In this document: one piece after another, positions 27,101-35,314 of the stretch
Position numbering within the stretch: the first letter of the stretch is position 1
How the letters are laid out: every line of letters begins with the position of its first letter
DNA from: Ruminococcus flavefaciens
Lineage (GTDB): Bacteria; Bacillota; Clostridia; Oscillospirales; Ruminococcaceae
DNA: 64,000 nt
Assembly (NCBI GenBank): GCA_023662725.1
Contig: JAMPIL010000001.1
Span: 1,196,449-1,260,448 of the forward strand
Reading direction: 5' to 3'
Translations under genes and position numbers: made by a program
Notes under the pieces: generated by a model
What the model was told of the DNA's origin: nothing
The model's input: only the letters and a program-made list of their open reading frames with translations
The model's database searches: none

Positions 27101-30100
27101 GTAATTTTTCCATTTTTTGCAACAGATAAATCTACTGTAAGAACATGATTCGTATCTAAGGAATCTTCGCCGATTGTTGTTCCGATTTTTCCATAAGATT
27201 CAGACTGTGCTTTAATTGCAGTCATTGCCTTATCAAAATCAATATACAAATCTGATTTATTCTTCTGAACAAAATATGAATAAACGTTTGTTGTAGAATC
27301 CGGAGCATTAATTATAGCATTATAATAAACCTTATTCAGACCTTTGTTTCTTATTTCCTCAGCAAGTTCTTTGCTGATTTTTTCCACATATCCTGACATA
27401 TTATAGTTGCCATATTGCAAAAGTGTTCCGCCGATCACTGTAGGAGCAACCGCACCGTCACCCCATGCACCCAATGTCGCATTTTCTCCTGCTGCAACTG
27501 CACCAACAGTATGTCCTGTAGCAATCAGGTTTGTGAATACAAAATACTGATAATCCGATAAGAAATTTTCTATCGTATATGCACTTGGATATTTTGTTGT
27601 AATAGACGTGTCAGTTGTTTCGTTTGCAGACTCGTCTGTATTTGTGGTTTTATCCGCATCATCTGTGCCATTTGTGCCTGAACCGGATGCTGCAAAATAA
27701 TCCTTGTATTCTTCGCCGAAAATTATTGCATTTCCGTCATCATCCACACCCGTGAGAGAAAGTTCTGCACCCGGAAGTCTTGATCCTGCATTATCCTGCT
27801 TATCAATATTAACAACAACAGTGGTGGTTGTTTCTTTTGTAGTTGTAGTAGTTGTTGTTGCTGTAGTTGTCGTCGTTGTTGTTGTTGACGTTGAAGCATA
27901 GTTCGGAACATCAATATTGATCGGATTTTTTGTATCATCTATCTGCACATTAGGAGCAGTATTTTTGATACCATTGATTGTCAGCGTCGGATAATCTTTA
28001 AGAGCATTTCCAACAGTGATCGTATTTGTTGACGAAGTATACTCTGTTCCGTCATTTAAAGTAAAGCTTTCTGCCTTTACTCCGTCTTTAAGATTAATTT
28101 TAATGCTTTCGAGTACATCATTTGCTGGTGCTGTTTCAGAGCAGTCAATAATAATGCTGTCTACTGAACCATCCCAAATGGAGAATTTAATATTACCATT
28201 GTTATCAAACTGTGCATTTGATAAACCTGCAACATCTACAGTCATATTATTGTCTGATGTAAATACTAAACTGTCTTTACCATCGTCTCTGCCTATCCAA
28301 CGCCAGTCATCAGTCTTAACCTGAATATTTACGCCTGAAGAACCGTTTACAATAATTTTATTAATCTTAAGGTTGGCAAAATCAGGATAACTTTTAGCAG
28401 GTTCATTATCATTTGTAACCATTTCACTACTTTTAATGGTTAATTCTTGACTCTTTGTATCTGTTAAGATATCATCAATCTTAAGTACTCCGTCCTTACC
28501 AACTTTGGCAGTTCCTTCAACTTTCTTATCTCCGGCATAATTGAGAGTATAAGAAACATCATAAGAATCATCTTCGTCTCTTGTTACGGAATAATCATTA
28601 TTAATTGTAAAGTACAATTTTTCTGATAATACTTCATATCCCTCGGGAGCTTTTGATTCCGTGATATAGTATCTGCCGGTATCAAGATGTCCGAGATCAA
28701 GAGTACCGTCTTCATCTGCTGTAAGACCTTCTTTTACAAGAACATCACTGCCATCCTTATAAACAGCGAGATTGGCAGGATTCTGTGTAATAGCTTCCCA
28801 TGTTTCGCCGTCAACCTTAGTAAGCTTAACGGTCTTTGCCGTATTCACAAATTCGGGAACTTTATTTGAAATACGAGAAATCATCATGCTTTCGGCATCG
28901 TAATAGTAAGTACCGTCAATGCCCGCAAAAGTGCTGGGTTCTGCAGGATCAACACCGATTACATCAATTTCTTTATCATCACTCTGCATCGTAACTTTGG
29001 TAACGCTTCCGTTCTCAATATAAAGCTTATATTGAGTTTCCACCTGAGGCATAGTAGGAGGTAATATGCTTCCGCTGTTATCAGCCTTTATTGTGATTGT
29101 TCTTGAAATCTGATTGCCCTCTTCATTGTATTCGTCAGTATAGGTCAGATTTCTTATTATTTCCCCGTCAAGAGTTACTTTAACCTCTACCTCTTTAGGA
29201 ACGGTTCCGTCTTCAAATTCCTGAACTTCCTTAACTTCTTCAATAATTTTTACTTCGTAGGTCTTATCTGTCAATAAATAACCTGCCGGAGCAGCCACTT
29301 CTTTTAAGGTGTATGTTTTTTCAATCGCTCCAACCTTTGCATCGGATGTATCAATTGAAGAAGGAATAGTTATGAAGTTGTATGTACCGTCGATAGTTTC
29401 AACATCTGAAGCTATATCGCCGTTTTCTTCAAGTCCGAGTGTTGCGCCTGCAAGAGGATTTTCACCATCTGTCTTTGAAACAGCAAGTGCATATCCGGAA
29501 ACAGAACCGAGCATTGAAATCGGACCGCCAAATGGTCTGTAGCCAAATTCAGCATATCCTTCAAAACTCTTCGCAATCAATGCACCTGATAAATGCGGAT
29601 TAGGACCACCATGTGCTTGATGATTGAATTTTTCATCTGTTACATTTGCATTTGGAGCAAGCACTGTTCCATAGAACGAAGCACCACTGAGAATAACATA
29701 TTCTGCATTGGGAATGTTGTAAAGAATTGATGTTGTACCGGGTAAATTGTTATGCTTATTATCATTTGTAATAGAACCACCCGTACCGATCTCAACGCCA
29801 TTAACAGTTGCAGTTGATCTATTTTGATCTTCTGCTGAAGCATACTTACCAAGATGTATACCTGAAATATCTTCACTATCGCCTGCATCCGAGTTATCGG
29901 TCTGTGGAATATTTACTACTATATAAGCATATTCCCATGTAGAGCTTGTTCCATCATTGTTTACAACTTCTCTTGCTTCTGGAAGTTTAGGAACATTCAC
30001 GTACTTGATGTTCATTGAATTTCGGAAATTCTGCAACATATCATCTGGAATTGTTGCATAAACAGTTTCCTGCGGAACATCGCTATTTCCCATATACGTA

Positions 30101-30864
30101 AAAGTTATAGTTCCACCATCTTCTGGACTATATGATATCTCAAACTGATTCTCTTTTTTGGCAAGGCTTTTTTTGCTGCGATTACGAAGTTCTTCAATTT
30201 GTTTTTTAACATCAAAAATTTCTGACCCTTCATAAATGTAATCTTCTGGATCACCAGTCCAAAGATATAATCCAGCAAATTGTAAGAAGTCACTCTGGAA
30301 AGTAACATTATCCTTAGTTGTAACCCAATATCTTTTTTCAGTATTGCCCTTTGTGCCATCTGGAAGAATAGAGTCTTCATCCCACGCCGTAGGAAGCACA
30401 TTTAAAACTTGACCTTGTGCAATAACATGAGCAAATCCATTGTTTTCTAATAACTTTTCAAGACTTACAGTATTGGAATAATCTCCCTTACCAACTTCAT
30501 ATGCGTTGATGTCTTTTGGGATAAGACTTCCTCCTAAAGCCATACGACCTTCTGAATCTGAATCATGCGGTACAAAGTCCCCTTCAAGAAACACCGAAAA
30601 TTGAGAAGCAATACCAAGAGCATACGATTGATTGTAATTCTTTATAGTATCAATTACATCTTTACCCTTCTTGCCATTTTCACCAACAAGTAAAGTGACA
30701 TCGTCGTTTTTTCTTGATTCATCCCCAGATGCAGGATAAATGGGATTCGCCGCATTGGTCAGCAAACCACCGCCCAACTGCAATCCGGACGGCAGCATAT
30801 AAGAAACCGCCAGAACTGCCGAAGTAACGCCGCTTAACAGCCGCTTCCCCCATGTTTTTTTCAT
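24160..30864 (-). CDS. Giant sortase-anchored adhesin (CAA and SpaA/Cna-B-like domains)
   Basis: 2234 residues. Signal peptide; a choice-of-anchor-A (CAA) domain (about 45-450: FLEGDFVPHDSDSEGRMALG early, GTVLAPNANV late); SpaA/prealbumin-like domains (about 455-590, 675-770); a beta-rich region (about 800-980); then four SpaA-like units separated by long Thr/Glu linkers. The first unit (about 1015-1500) contains a second whole CAA domain (about 1070-1410); the second and third are identical in sequence; the fourth differs. The C-terminus has APKTG, a hydrophobic helix and KKEDDE. SpaA-type domains serve as stalks, often with isopeptide bonds, and CAA domains occur in surface proteins of unknown ligand. 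Binding to host, fibre or other cells is inferred. It is transcribed alone. Confidence 0.88.
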   Translation of the reverse strand: MKKTWGKRLLSGVTSAVLAVSYMLPSGLQLGGGLLTNAANPIYPASGDESRKNDDVTLLVGENGKKGKDVIDTIKNYNQSYALGIASQFSVFLEGDFVPHDSDSEGRMALGGSLIPKDINAYEVGKGDYSNTVSLEKLLENNGFAHVIAQGQVLNVLPTAWDEDSILPDGTKGNTEKRYWVTTKDNVTFQSDFLQFAGLYLWTGDPEDYIYEGSEIFDVKKQIEELRNRSKKSLAKKENQFEISYSPEDGGTITFTYMGNSDVPQETVYATIPDDMLQNFRNSMNIKYVNVPKLPEAREVVNNDGTSSTWEYAYIVVNIPQTDNSDAGDSEDISGIHLGKYASAEDQNRSTATVNGVEIGTGGSITNDNKHNNLPGTTSILYNIPNAEYVILSGASFYGTVLAPNANVTDEKFNHQAHGGPNPHLSGALIAKSFEGYAEFGYRPFGGPISMLGSVSGYALAVSKTDGENPLAGATLGLEENGDIASDVETIDGTYNFITIPSSIDTSDAKVGAIEKTYTLKEVAAPAGYLLTDKTYEVKIIEEVKEVQEFEDGTVPKEVEVKVTLDGEIIRNLTYTDEYNEEGNQISRTITIKADNSGSILPPTMPQVETQYKLYIENGSVTKVTMQSDDKEIDVIGVDPAEPSTFAGIDGTYYYDAESMMISRISNKVPEFVNTAKTVKLTKVDGETWEAITQNPANLAVYKDGSDVLVKEGLTADEDGTLDLGHLDTGRYYITESKAPEGYEVLSEKLYFTINNDYSVTRDEDDSYDVSYTLNYAGDKKVEGTAKVGKDGVLKIDDILTDTKSQELTIKSSEMVTNDNEPAKSYPDFANLKINKIIVNGSSGVNIQVKTDDWRWIGRDDGKDSLVFTSDNNMTVDVAGLSNAQFDNNGNIKFSIWDGSVDSIIIDCSETAPANDVLESIKINLKDGVKAESFTLNDGTEYTSSTNTITVGNALKDYPTLTINGIKNTAPNVQIDDTKNPINIDVPNYASTSTTTTTTTTATTTTTTTKETTTTVVVNIDKQDNAGSRLPGAELSLTGVDDDGNAIIFGEEYKDYFAASGSGTNGTDDADKTTNTDESANETTDTSITTKYPSAYTIENFLSDYQYFVFTNLIATGHTVGAVAAGENATLGAWGDGAVAPTVIGGTLLQYGNYNMSGYVEKISKELAEEIRNKGLNKVYYNAIINAPDSTTNVYSYFVQKNKSDLYIDFDKAMTAIKAQSESYGKIGTTIGEDSLDTNHVLTVDLSVAKNGKITIPYEIFKQAEKINLTGVEDLEALVNGGYVISITDVNDNPIGLEFTSYGSAGPNISLNGSSLSEALKSLAGSQTDSQINLEDGIGLIFNLPDAMSVSSNYLTGHIVAPNATVTITGGNFEGNIIADSVDNSANAEAHFYTFNKKVGNDSDVTSDTATKLVWTSSKDIFAIGLPNGTYTLHEENAPDGYEKANDIVFIVKDGKVTRTDGEEVKDNTIVMIDEASEVTTTTTTTTEETTTTTTTTTTTTSDTTTTTTTTTTSDTTTTTTTTTTTTTTTTTEETTTTTTTTTTEETTTTTIPKYEVVINKVDAAGGNEVVGAQLELTGVKPDGTPIEFEAGSLNVGEGGSIMNATGSTLVWLSGKEATTVLVEDGTYTLHESVAPEGYEKAETDIVFTVKDGKVIEGGIVGKDNEVEMIDKVITTTTTTTTTTTTTTTTTTTTEETTTTTTTEETTTTTTTTTTTTSDTTTTTTTTTTSDTTTTTTTTTTTTTTTTTEETTTTTTTTTTEETTTTTIPKYEVVINKVDAAGGNEVVGAQLELTGVKPDGTPIEFEAGSLNVGEGGSIMNATGSTLVWLSGKEATTVLVEDGTYTLHESVAPEGYEKAETDIVFTVKDGKVIEGGIVGKDNEVEMIDKVITTTTTTTTTTTTTTTTTTTTTTTTTTTTSDTTTTTTTTTTTTTSDTTTTTTTTTTTTTTTTTTTTTTTTTTTEETTTTTTTTTTEETTTTITVTAEIKIDKQDVYGDEVKGATLTLTGTDVDGNTIVFEEDTIELGTDAQLVNGFGASLIWISGTSETTVKLVDGTYILHELTAPEGYQVATDIEFEIKDGKLVTIDGLDVDTDTVVMIDEAIDITTTTTTTTTTTTTTTTTTTTTTTTTTTTTTTTTTEDIDIDHNTATTTTTTVDVKGDEATTTTTTTAATEKTTTTKAKPASKTTTTKSKPASSTNAPKTGVKGIGASLAVIALAAATAFVSRSLKKEDDE
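25201..26415 (-). repeat. Perfect tandem duplication inside the adhesin gene
   Basis: The segment beginning at 25201 recurs 648 bases later at 25849. I compared both by eye and found them identical for about 565 bases, covering a whole SpaA-like unit and part of its Thr linker. This implies very recent duplication or a repeat-collapse risk in assembly. Confidence 0.9.
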
Positions 30865-30963
30865 AGGTTTTCCATCCTTTCATTATATATAATATCAAAA
30901 TCCCTCTTAAACCCCGATCTTCATGTACGCAGAAAGAGCCTTAAGATATATTTTGCACTAATT

Positions 30964-30992
30964 ATTATATCACACATAAATTTAATTTGCAA
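30964..30992 (-). promoter_or_regulatory. Adhesin gene promoter
   Basis: TTGCAA (30987-30992), a 17-base spacer ending TGTGA, and TATAAT (30964-30969) on the minus strand, about 100 bases before the ATG. The TGTGATATAAT stretch is the same as at cttA P1. The 322-base gap 30865-31186 holds this promoter, a short leader and the next terminator. Confidence 0.75.
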
Positions 30993-31144
30993 CTATTATT
31001 CATATACATTAATTAGAATTTTCTGCAAAAAATTTGTAACACTTGCACATCATTGCCAAACCGTTCAGATTGTCATTGTGCAAAATTAATAATAAAACGA
31101 AATACATAAAGCAACGGCTATACATTATATATAATATAAAATTA

Positions 31145-31181
31145 CAAAAAAGCTGCCGTACCATAAAAATAGTACAGCAGC
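31145..31181 (-). terminator. Terminator of the YidC-TagF operon
   Basis: GCTGCTGTAC and GTACGGCAGC form a 10-bp stem (one U-G) with a ten-base A/T loop and a six-T run on the minus strand, just after the operon's last stop. Confidence 0.88.
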
Positions 31182-31186
31182 GCATT

Positions 31187-33211
31187 TTATTTTTCAATAG
31201 ATTTAACGATATATCTTCCGCAAAGCTTTCTGCTTTTTCCGACATTAAAGACGTGTTCTCTGAAAGTTTTTGCAATAGAATCACGATACTGCTCTTTTTC
31301 TTCAAGCATTTTGGCGATTGTTTCATTAATAGCATCGAGCTTATTAGTATCCATAGAAACACCGATAACGTCCCTGAGAGTAATATTTATGGGCTTGGTT
31401 TTGATTTTATCCCATTCCTGATTCATAACCTTCATCGGGGTATTGATAAACAGCACCGGACGCTTCGTTACAAAAGCAAATTCCCACGAAATATCCGACC
31501 AATCGGTAATAAGGATATCAGATTCCATGATAGGATTGTTAGAGGAAAAATCCGTTTGAATTTCGATATTATTGAATTTACCGAACTTTTCTTTCATAAC
31601 CTCAAATTTTTCCGGCTGATGCCTAACCTGCTGAGGATGCGGACGAACGATTATCTCATAATCCGTTTCCGAAAGTTTTTCGAGAATATCATCGATACAC
31701 GAATCAATAATATTATCCGGCTGCCAGGAAGGAGCGATAAGTATTCTTGGGATTTTGTTCTCCTCATGCTCAGAGCTTTCGTATTTTTCGATCATCTCGT
31801 CGATAAGAGGATAACCCGTTTCAACAAGTCTCTTTTTCGGAGTGTTATAAATCTCCTCAGCGTCTCTTATCTCGTTAACGCAGTCGATTCCAACGGCAAA
31901 AACGGTATCGTACCAATCCAGCGCACCTTTTCTGAGCGTAAGAGCCGTACTTCCCATACCGTGGAAAGCGTAAACGTACTCGATATTCTTATTAACTCTT
32001 GAACGCTTGATATGATATTTTTCCAGATCAGGAGTTGTCATAACGCACATTCTGCAATCAAGCTTCATGAAAAGCGGAATCAGATATTTATCCGAAGCTA
32101 TATAATAGGGATGGATCTGCTCCCTTGAATCCTTGAACACAGCGTCGTTCGGATCGCTTGTAACATAATGTATAACGATATCTGAGTTCTCACAGATATA
32201 GTCTATCATTCCGGAATAATACTTAAAGAATCCGCTCTGCTCGGAATAAAACACAAGCTTCATATCCTTTTCAGAGAAGAATTTTTTATAATCAGCTTTT
32301 TCCCTGACTCCATACTGCTTATGAAGTTTCTCTTTTTCAATGCGCTGTTCACGCATTTTCTTGAGATAATCGTAATCAATGTACTTTTTCGGAGGCATAC
32401 AAAGATTTGTAACGAACATAAGCGGAATTCCGAAAAGGTTTCCGAAAATCCAGTAAAGCCCTACTCCGGCAGGAACGAGAAGCGCAAAATATGTAGAAAA
32501 CGCAACCATAAATATCGTCGTCAGTATCTTATTTGCATTTCCCTGTGCCATCTGAAGAATATTTATCTTATTCTGAACATAACAGAGCAGCCATGCGCTG
32601 AATCCTGAGAGAAAAGGTATGATAAGAAGAATATAATCCCTTTTGAACGACGGAGTTTTGCTCAGGTCGAGTCCAAAAAAATTCATATCCAATGCTTTGA
32701 TATCAGAAATAGCTTTGCTGAAATTTCCATCCGGAACAACGCCGTCTTTAATACGTCTGATGATCTCGCACTGATAGGAGTTATCAGCAGCAGCGTCGCT
32801 TCCCTTTCCGACTATTCCGATAAGCCAGTCCCGAAGCTGAGAAATAACGTCTGCATCTATCTGCAAAACGTATGAAAGCGGACGGTAGATAACGTAAACA
32901 AGTCCGAGAACGAGCGGAATCTGTATAAGAAGCGGTATCGTTCCAAGAATCGGATGATACTTATATCTTTTATATAGCGCAAGCCTTTCGTCGGCAAGCT
33001 TATCTTTATCGTCGATATATTTGATTTTAAGAGCATTCTCCTCCGGCATGAGCCTTACCATATTTATGGAATTTTTCTGCGTTAAAAGGCTAAGCGGGAA
33101 AAGAAGGAACTTTGTAAAAAGCGTAAAAACGATAATACTAAGTCCGTAATTGTTAATAACATTATAGATAAGGCTCATAACCCATCCAAGAATCGTACCT
33201 AAAACTGCCAT
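31187..33211 (-). CDS. Fusion of YidC/Oxa1 insertase and CDP-glycerol glycerophosphotransferase
   Basis: 674 residues. Residues about 1-280 are a YidC domain: membrane segments near 8-40, 85-115, 195-215 and 230-270, with NMVRLMPE, a charged cytoplasmic hairpin DDKDKLADERLALYKRYKYHP and GTIPLLIQIPL. The usual groove arginine position appears to be lysine (FTKFLLFPL). A Lys/Arg-rich linker leads to a TagF-like domain (about 320-670; PF04464-type) with the catalytic-type AFHGMGST (His about 413), SWQPD, RPHPQQ and DILITDWSDISWEF. TagF-type enzymes polymerise glycerol phosphate from CDP-glycerol on a lipid carrier at the inner membrane face. YidC C-termini are cytoplasmic, so the topology is consistent. 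It is last in an operon with two sulfatase-fold transferases. Confidence 0.9.
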   Translation of the reverse strand: MAVLGTILGWVMSLIYNVINNYGLSIIVFTLFTKFLLFPLSLLTQKNSINMVRLMPEENALKIKYIDDKDKLADERLALYKRYKYHPILGTIPLLIQIPLVLGLVYVIYRPLSYVLQIDADVISQLRDWLIGIVGKGSDAAADNSYQCEIIRRIKDGVVPDGNFSKAISDIKALDMNFFGLDLSKTPSFKRDYILLIIPFLSGFSAWLLCYVQNKINILQMAQGNANKILTTIFMVAFSTYFALLVPAGVGLYWIFGNLFGIPLMFVTNLCMPPKKYIDYDYLKKMREQRIEKEKLHKQYGVREKADYKKFFSEKDMKLVFYSEQSGFFKYYSGMIDYICENSDIVIHYVTSDPNDAVFKDSREQIHPYYIASDKYLIPLFMKLDCRMCVMTTPDLEKYHIKRSRVNKNIEYVYAFHGMGSTALTLRKGALDWYDTVFAVGIDCVNEIRDAEEIYNTPKKRLVETGYPLIDEMIEKYESSEHEENKIPRILIAPSWQPDNIIDSCIDDILEKLSETDYEIIVRPHPQQVRHQPEKFEVMKEKFGKFNNIEIQTDFSSNNPIMESDILITDWSDISWEFAFVTKRPVLFINTPMKVMNQEWDKIKTKPINITLRDVIGVSMDTNKLDAINETIAKMLEEKEQYRDSIAKTFREHVFNVGKSRKLCGRYIVKSIEK

Positions 33212-33229
33212 ACAAACACTCCTGAAAAA

Positions 33230-33469
33230 TTAATCTTCGTCAAGAAGATCATCAGCGGTTATAACATCCTTTTCATTGCCGTGAAGACTGTTAACTTCAG
33301 AAGCATCTATTGCAGGAGTTTCATCCTTTTTCTTTTTGAAAAGACGTTTTATCTTACTCCAGAAAATTCCGATAAAGGTTCCGGCAGCGATAATAATACC
33401 GGCTCCTATCTGAATAATAAAGCTTGTGGTTGCGGGGTCGATGTACATAGAAGCTGTTAAATTAAACAT
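33230..33469 (-). CDS. Small one-helix membrane protein of the YidC-TagF operon
   Basis: 79 residues: YIDPATTSF motif, one membrane helix (about 12-33), a basic stretch KIKRLFKKKK, then an acidic tail ending DLLDED. The polarity suggests a periplasm-facing short N-terminus and cytoplasmic tail. It begins 51 bases after the upstream transferase and stops 18 bases before the fusion gene, so it is part of the operon. Start chosen at the second ATG (33469), 10 bases from AAAGGA; 33478 is the alternative. The function is unknown; it could be a partner or anchor for the fusion protein. Confidence 0.8.
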   Translation of the reverse strand: MFNLTASMYIDPATTSFIIQIGAGIIIAAGTFIGIFWSKIKRLFKKKKDETPAIDASEVNSLHGNEKDVITADDLLDED

Positions 33470-33520
33470 ATTTATCATTTCCTTTCAATATTGTCCTTTT
33501 ATAATAAGTAACGCACAACG

Positions 33521-35314
33521 TTACTCATGCTCTGCCTGCGCTTCCCAGTTATCGAAATCTCTTGCGTCCCCGGTTATTTTATAAAGGGTTTTATAAATTA
33601 TTTCACCGGCTGTAACATATTGAAATGTCTGAAGATAACGATCGGGATGAAGATTTTGATTAATTATATCATTATAAGAATATCCGTAATCAGAATGACT
33701 GATTCCGGCATATTCGAGAATGCTTGCCATAAAAAAGTCATTGGAAAGCTCGCTTGTACTGTCTATTTTCAGCGGTTCTGAATCTGATCGGGCTGGTTTT
33801 ATAAGAAGACCTGTCGTTATTGCATGAGTAAGCTTATCCATACCATTATCCAATCCAAATGCAATACGGCCATGATCGCCGACAATTATAATAGTAGAAT
33901 TATCGTAAACGTCAAGTTTTTTCATCTGCCGCAGATATTCAAATATGATTTCATACGCACCTCTTGCTGTAGAAATTCTGTCAAAGTTCTGCGATTCGTC
34001 ACCATTATTATAAAGTGCGGATATAATTTCGTTTTGTCCATGTGCGCCGTTAAGATGAATAAACGTAAATGTCTTATTGCTCGAATCAGATTTCAGCCCA
34101 TACCTTTTTATATAATTATTAAATTTAATGTCTGATTTTGGTTCAATAGCAACAGGAGCAAGCTTTTCATCAATTTCGGGTAAATATGATATAAACTCAT
34201 TTGAAAATCCCGGAGCTATATCCTTTGTTGTAATTCCTTTAAATATGTACGGAAGCGTTCTTGAAAACGAGAATCTGGTCATTACTGGAACTATTCCGTT
34301 TTTTCCGATATAATTGAAATTATAATCGCTTCTTTGACAATATTCTATATTATCACAAATATCTTCAAGCTGATGATAATTATTAAACTCGGTAGTTTTA
34401 TCTATAAAAAGGTTTACATGGTAATTATTATTTTTAAGTTCATGCGGAATGGTATTATTCTTCCATGCCTTTTCAAGAAAATCAACCCAGATTTCTCCTT
34501 CATAATACGAGCCTGTCAGCATTTGTGCAACCGAAGGAAAAGTATTCGTATTATGTGCAATGTTATTCTGATAAAAAGTGAACCCCTCAAGTTCATCTTT
34601 TACTTCAGGATAGCGTTCGATAACTTCATCCATCCAGAGACTATCAAGTCTGTCAAAAAGAAATACAACAATATTTTCTTCTTTAGAAAGAGACATTGCC
34701 GATTCATACGAAAAATATGAAGAATACGCATTTTTATTCTTATTCTGATCGGTATTTAAAATAGTAACTAATGTTCCGCAGAGCTGCATCAGAAAAATCA
34801 GTGACGCTGCATACGGAACGATCAGCTTATTTCCTTTATTCAACCACTTTATATCAGATTTTTTATGTGCTGCTGCATAAATGATAATAGGAATAAACAA
34901 TATAAAATAATAAAAAATAAAATTAATTACATTTGTCTTCATATCCTCAGGATAAGTAATGATTCCATTTTGGGATGACATTTTTCCGTTAAAAAAGAGA
35001 CTTTGAATATAACAAGCCAGAAGGAATCCTAAAATAAGTCTCAGAACTATCTCAAAAGCTTTCTCACAAATTTTATGCAATAAAATTAAAATCATCAGAA
35101 CAGTGGCAAAACACACTAATGAAACAATCAGCAATGGAATTGCCGCCTGCTCAAAATTTATAAGAAATTCTTTTTGATTCCCAAGAAATACTTCAATTGA
35201 TGAAAAGAAAAAAATAGTAAAAGATACGGATATGCTCAGCATAACTGCGGCAAACATATTCTTTTTATCAAGGAGCTTTCTATTTATTTTAGTTTTAAAG
35301 CAACCAGACTTCAT
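33521..35314 (-). CDS. Membrane sulfatase-fold (alkaline phosphatase superfamily) transferase, copy 2
   Basis: 597 residues. About five N-terminal membrane helices (to about 180), then an extracellular sulfatase-like domain with VVFLFDRLD (metal Asp, about 218), NTNTFPSVAQML (likely Thr nucleophile, about 254) and GDHGR (metal Asp-His, about 479). The layout is like LtaS and related phosphoglycerol or phosphoethanolamine transferases, but length and motif order fit no specific one I can name. It is a paralogue of the next gene upstream, with the same ending NWEAQAEHE/NWEAQEEHE. The ATG at 35314 shares one base with the upstream stop and follows GGAGGAG. Confidence 0.85.
   Translation of the reverse strand: MKSGCFKTKINRKLLDKKNMFAAVMLSISVSFTIFFFSSIEVFLGNQKEFLINFEQAAIPLLIVSLVCFATVLMILILLHKICEKAFEIVLRLILGFLLACYIQSLFFNGKMSSQNGIITYPEDMKTNVINFIFYYFILFIPIIIYAAAHKKSDIKWLNKGNKLIVPYAASLIFLMQLCGTLVTILNTDQNKNKNAYSSYFSYESAMSLSKEENIVVFLFDRLDSLWMDEVIERYPEVKDELEGFTFYQNNIAHNTNTFPSVAQMLTGSYYEGEIWVDFLEKAWKNNTIPHELKNNNYHVNLFIDKTTEFNNYHQLEDICDNIEYCQRSDYNFNYIGKNGIVPVMTRFSFSRTLPYIFKGITTKDIAPGFSNEFISYLPEIDEKLAPVAIEPKSDIKFNNYIKRYGLKSDSSNKTFTFIHLNGAHGQNEIISALYNNGDESQNFDRISTARGAYEIIFEYLRQMKKLDVYDNSTIIIVGDHGRIAFGLDNGMDKLTHAITTGLLIKPARSDSEPLKIDSTSELSNDFFMASILEYAGISHSDYGYSYNDIINQNLHPDRYLQTFQYVTAGEIIYKTLYKITGDARDFDNWEAQAEHE

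Noticed and set aside
31043-32002. A 319-codon open frame on the plus strand
   Set aside because: It lies antisense to the well-supported YidC-TagF fusion, lacks family resemblance and has no good ribosome site.
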